This document shows positions 12,688 to 14,296 of a stretch of DNA of 14,296 bases, piece after piece; position 1 is the first letter of the stretch; every line of letters begins with the position of its first letter. The notes below the pieces were generated by a model. That model made no database searches. It was not told the origin of the DNA and saw nothing but the letters and a program-made list of their open reading frames with translations. The translations under genes and the position numbers were made by a program. Origin of the DNA: Clostridium sp. SCN 57-10 (GTDB lineage Bacteria; Bacillota; Clostridia; Oscillospirales; Butyricicoccaceae); assembly GCA_001725215.1 (NCBI GenBank), contig MEFT01000017.1:1-14296 (forward strand). Reading direction: 5' to 3'.

Positions 12688-12717
12688 ATGTTACCTCAAG
12701 GATGCTTGACTTGTCAA
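12688..12717 (-). promoter_or_regulatory. Promoter of the lipoprotein-yedF operon
   Basis: Minus strand TTGACA (12712-12717), 18 bases, TAACAT (12688-12693). The -35 lies in the palindrome CTTGACTTGTCAAG (12705-12718), a possible operator. Confidence 0.55.
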
Positions 12718-12770
12718 GAAAAGCTGGGTTTTTGTTCCGAAAATTTAGATAAAATTCACATGAAGTACAC

Positions 12771-12796
12771 AAAAGCCGCCCCAAAGGGCGGCTTTT
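12771..12796 (-). terminator. Terminator after the C26-Smr operon
   Basis: Perfect 11-bp stem AAAAGCCGCCC (12771-12781), loop CAAA, with its complement (12786-12796), 8 bases past the smr stop. It is symmetric, so it could act on both strands. Confidence 0.9.
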
Positions 12797-12804
12797 ACGC
12801 AAGT

Positions 12805-13152
12805 CTAAAGCAAAATGATGGTAATCCCGTTGTTGTGACGCTCCAGATCGGAGTCGCGTCGGAGAGCGCCACAGCGGTCGATGGCAAGGCGAGTTTGCGC
12901 GTCAAAAATGGAGAAGTCTTCTCCCGGGATAAAGGCGGTAATCATGCCGCGCCGCTTCAGCGAGGCGAGGTAAGAGCGCGTTTCGACACGGATGCGCCCG
13001 CCCTTGCCGCTTGAACCGAAGCCGTGAATCACCTTCATGGCGCGCGTCCCGCCGCGCTTGTGCAGGTTGATGTGATAGGTCAGCTTTTTGATGGCCTGCT
13101 CCACCAGGGGCATGCCCTCCTCAAGGTTGACCGTCACATACTCATTTTGCAT
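12805..13152 (-). CDS. Small Smr-domain protein
   Basis: 115 residues from the ATG at 13152, which lies 11 bases inside the end of the C26 gene; the frame is open 22 codons further, but that part duplicates the upstream gene's end in another frame. The central motif MKVIHGFGSSGKGGRIR (about 40-56) is the HGxGxxxGxLR signature of Smr domains, followed by an alpha/beta segment (YLASLKRRGMITAFIPGEDF). Smr domains of MutS2 and related proteins cut or bind nucleic acid or ribosomes. The first Smr motif, normally DLHG, reads VNLEEG here, so one residue thought important for nuclease action is missing. The C-terminal 30 residues (LAIDRCGALRRDSDLERHNNGITIILL within about 88-115) are unlike the core domain. 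It is probably coupled to the C26 hydrolase by translation. Confidence 0.78.
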   Translation of the reverse strand: MQNEYVTVNLEEGMPLVEQAIKKLTYHINLHKRGGTRAMKVIHGFGSSGKGGRIRVETRSYLASLKRRGMITAFIPGEDFSIFDAQTRLAIDRCGALRRDSDLERHNNGITIILL

Positions 13153-13864
13153 AGAAATCCCGCACAAAATCGACAAAGTCTTTAAAGTAAGGAGCAAAGT
13201 CGGGCGTGCGGCCGTCATACTGGATGCCCGTCAGGCGCTCGGGATGGAACTGCGTGCCCCAGATGGGCAGCGTGTCATGCTCGTAGCCCTCGATAAGACC
13301 TTCGATGGAGCGCGCCGTGACATGGAAGCCAGGCGCAAGATCACGAATGGCCTGATGGTGCGTGCTGTTGACCTTAAACTGCTTGCCGAAGATGCGATGA
13401 AGGCGCGAGCCTTCTTCGGCAAAAATATCATGACGGATTGCGCCGTTCATATGCACGTAGCCCAGCTGCTCAACCAGATCCTGATACAGGTTGCCGCCCA
13501 TAATGGCGTTTACCAGCTGGAAGCCGCGGCAGATGGTGAGAATGGGCTTGCCCTTGGCAAGGAACGCCTTGGCAAGCGGAACCTCATACGCGGTACGGGC
13601 GGGATCGGGCTTGACCGAGTCGTTAAAAATCTCCTCGTTATAGAGGCTGGGGCACACGTCGTCTCCACCCGAAAGGAGCAGCGCGTCGCAAAGCTCCGCC
13701 ATTTCCTCTGCACAATGCTCTGTGGTGAGGAAGGGTACCGCGCCCGCATTGGCAATCGCCGCCGAATAAGCGAGCGGGCTGATCAGTTGGCGGGGCTTCG
13801 TGCCGTCGTTCGAGCTCTGGTTAGAGTCGGTGGAAATGCAAATAACGGGTCTGTTGTTTAACAT
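13142..13864 (-). CDS. Class I glutamine-amidotransferase-like hydrolase (peptidase C26, gamma-glutamyl-GABA hydrolase family)
   Basis: 240 residues. Family members (PuuD and relatives) hydrolyse gamma-glutamyl amide bonds, for example gamma-glutamyl-GABA in putrescine breakdown. The nucleophile elbow is LTICRGFQ with C112, and the other triad residues are in GTQFHPER (H207, E209). LLLSGGDDV (63-71) supplies the oxyanion-side loop, and NSTHHQAI (166-173) is typical. The N-terminus RPVICIST fits the family start. The ribosome site is weak (AGGTG, 9 bases). It is followed by an overlapping Smr gene. No putrescine genes are near, so the substrate is not known. Cytoplasmic. Confidence 0.92.
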   Translation of the reverse strand: MLNNRPVICISTDSNQSSNDGTKPRQLISPLAYSAAIANAGAVPFLTTEHCAEEMAELCDALLLSGGDDVCPSLYNEEIFNDSVKPDPARTAYEVPLAKAFLAKGKPILTICRGFQLVNAIMGGNLYQDLVEQLGYVHMNGAIRHDIFAEEGSRLHRIFGKQFKVNSTHHQAIRDLAPGFHVTARSIEGLIEGYEHDTLPIWGTQFHPERLTGIQYDGRTPDFAPYFKDFVDFVRDFYAK

Positions 13865-13912
13865 AATGGTTCACCTGCAATCGTATTTTTTCGTGCATAA
13901 GCTCTAAAAAAT

Positions 13913-13941
13913 ACTGTAACACAATCACTTTCGTTTTTCAA
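13913..13941 (-). promoter_or_regulatory. Promoter of the C26-Smr operon
   Basis: Minus strand TTGAAA (13936-13941), 17 bases, TACAGT (13913-13918), about 50 bases before the start. Confidence 0.5.
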
Positions 13942-13959
13942 GGCATGTATTCCTTTTTC

Positions 13960-13988
13960 TTGACGGCTGTTTCAACTGCAAGTATAAT
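13960..13988 (+). promoter_or_regulatory. Promoter of the Na/Pi cotransporter gene
   Basis: TTGACG (13960-13965), 17 bases, TATAAT (13983-13988). It is back to back with the C26 promoter. Confidence 0.8.
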
Positions 13989-14038
13989 AATTATGTATGT
14001 AAAAGAAGTGTGAATGTGAAAGAAAATGAGGTGTTCCA

Positions 14039-14296
14039 GTGGACGCAATCTCCCTCGTCAAGCTGCTTGGCGGCCTGGGCCTGTTTCTCTACGGTATGCT
14101 CACCATGGGCAACGCGCTGGAGAAGCTGGCCGGGGAAAAGCTTGAGCGAACGCTTGAGGCAATGACGGGAAATATTTTCAAGGCGGTCGGCGTCGGTACG
14201 CTTGTGACGGCGATCATCCAAAGCTCGTCAGCAACGACGGTTATGGTCGTCGGGTTTGTCAACGCAGGCATTTTATCCCTGAAGCAGGCGGTCGGC
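14039..14296 (+). CDS. Na/Pi cotransporter family protein, 5' part only
   Basis: 86 codons are seen and the gene runs off the right edge. The start is GTG at 14039, with GAGGTG 5 bases before it; no in-frame ATG precedes it. The protein begins (M)DAISLVKLLGGLGLFLYG, then MLTMGNALEKLAGEKLERTL, then a helix with TAIIQSSSATTVMVVGFVNAG. The QSSSATT repeat in the first half is the signature of the Na/Pi cotransporter (NptA/YqeW, PF02690) family. It is a multi-pass membrane protein, expected to import phosphate with sodium. Many bacterial members carry a C-terminal PhoU-like domain, which would be outside the window. Confidence 0.93.
   Translation, partial: MDAISLVKLLGGLGLFLYGMLTMGNALEKLAGEKLERTLEAMTGNIFKAVGVGTLVTAIIQSSSATTVMVVGFVNAGILSLKQAVG

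Overview
The window looks like chromosome of an anaerobic, spore-forming, moderately GC-rich member of the Clostridia, perhaps Oscillospiraceae/Ruminococcaceae-like (inferred, not proven). The reasons are a SleB spore-cortex hydrolase, an AbrB regulator beside rsmI as in Bacillus and relatives, a class III (oxygen-sensitive) ribonucleotide reductase, a flavodiiron oxygen-detoxifying protein, a YedF selenium-associated protein, and strong Gram-positive ribosome binding sites. It is mostly core genome. I see no IS element, phage gene, CRISPR array, tRNA or rRNA.

Layout. Bases 1-741 (minus): 5' part of a VanW/YoaR-like membrane-anchored wall protein, running off the left edge. 1042-1590 (minus): an unrecognised protein whose frame is cut by a TAG, after which the same frame continues with a cysteine-rich, acidic tail. 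1822-3936 (minus): abrB, rsmI and a broken trmN6/yabB-like methyltransferase, a remnant of the classic yabB-rsmI-abrB neighbourhood. 4082-4753 (plus): sleB, divergent from trmN6. 5068-6627 (plus): rny (RNase Y). 6706-7884 (minus): fprA, convergent with rny across a shared perfect terminator. 8244-11073 (plus): nrdD-nrdG with an 8-base overlap, preceded by a consensus promoter carrying two NrdR-like boxes 31 bp apart. 11265-12652 (minus): a DUF3298-type lipoprotein overlapping yedF by 4 bases. 12805-13864 (minus): a class I glutamine-amidotransferase-like (C26) hydrolase overlapping a small Smr-domain protein. From 14039 (plus): a Na/Pi cotransporter, running off the right edge.

How it fits together. 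Several genes suit anaerobic life: NrdD/NrdG make dNTPs without oxygen, and FprA removes O2 or NO that would destroy the glycyl radical; the two are divergent around one intergenic region. AbrB and SleB belong to the stationary-phase, sporulation and germination programme. RNase Y starts mRNA decay and RsmI methylates 16S rRNA.

No new multi-gene defence or mobile system is apparent. The least explained items are: (1) the TAG-interrupted CxC-rich tail at 1042-1113; (2) the frame-broken trmN6 at 3281-3936; (3) a long imperfect inverted repeat at 8004-8148 abutting the nrdD -35 box; (4) a hairpin that masks part of the sleB Shine-Dalgarno sequence; (5) a Smr protein without the usual DxH motif, coupled to a C26 hydrolase.
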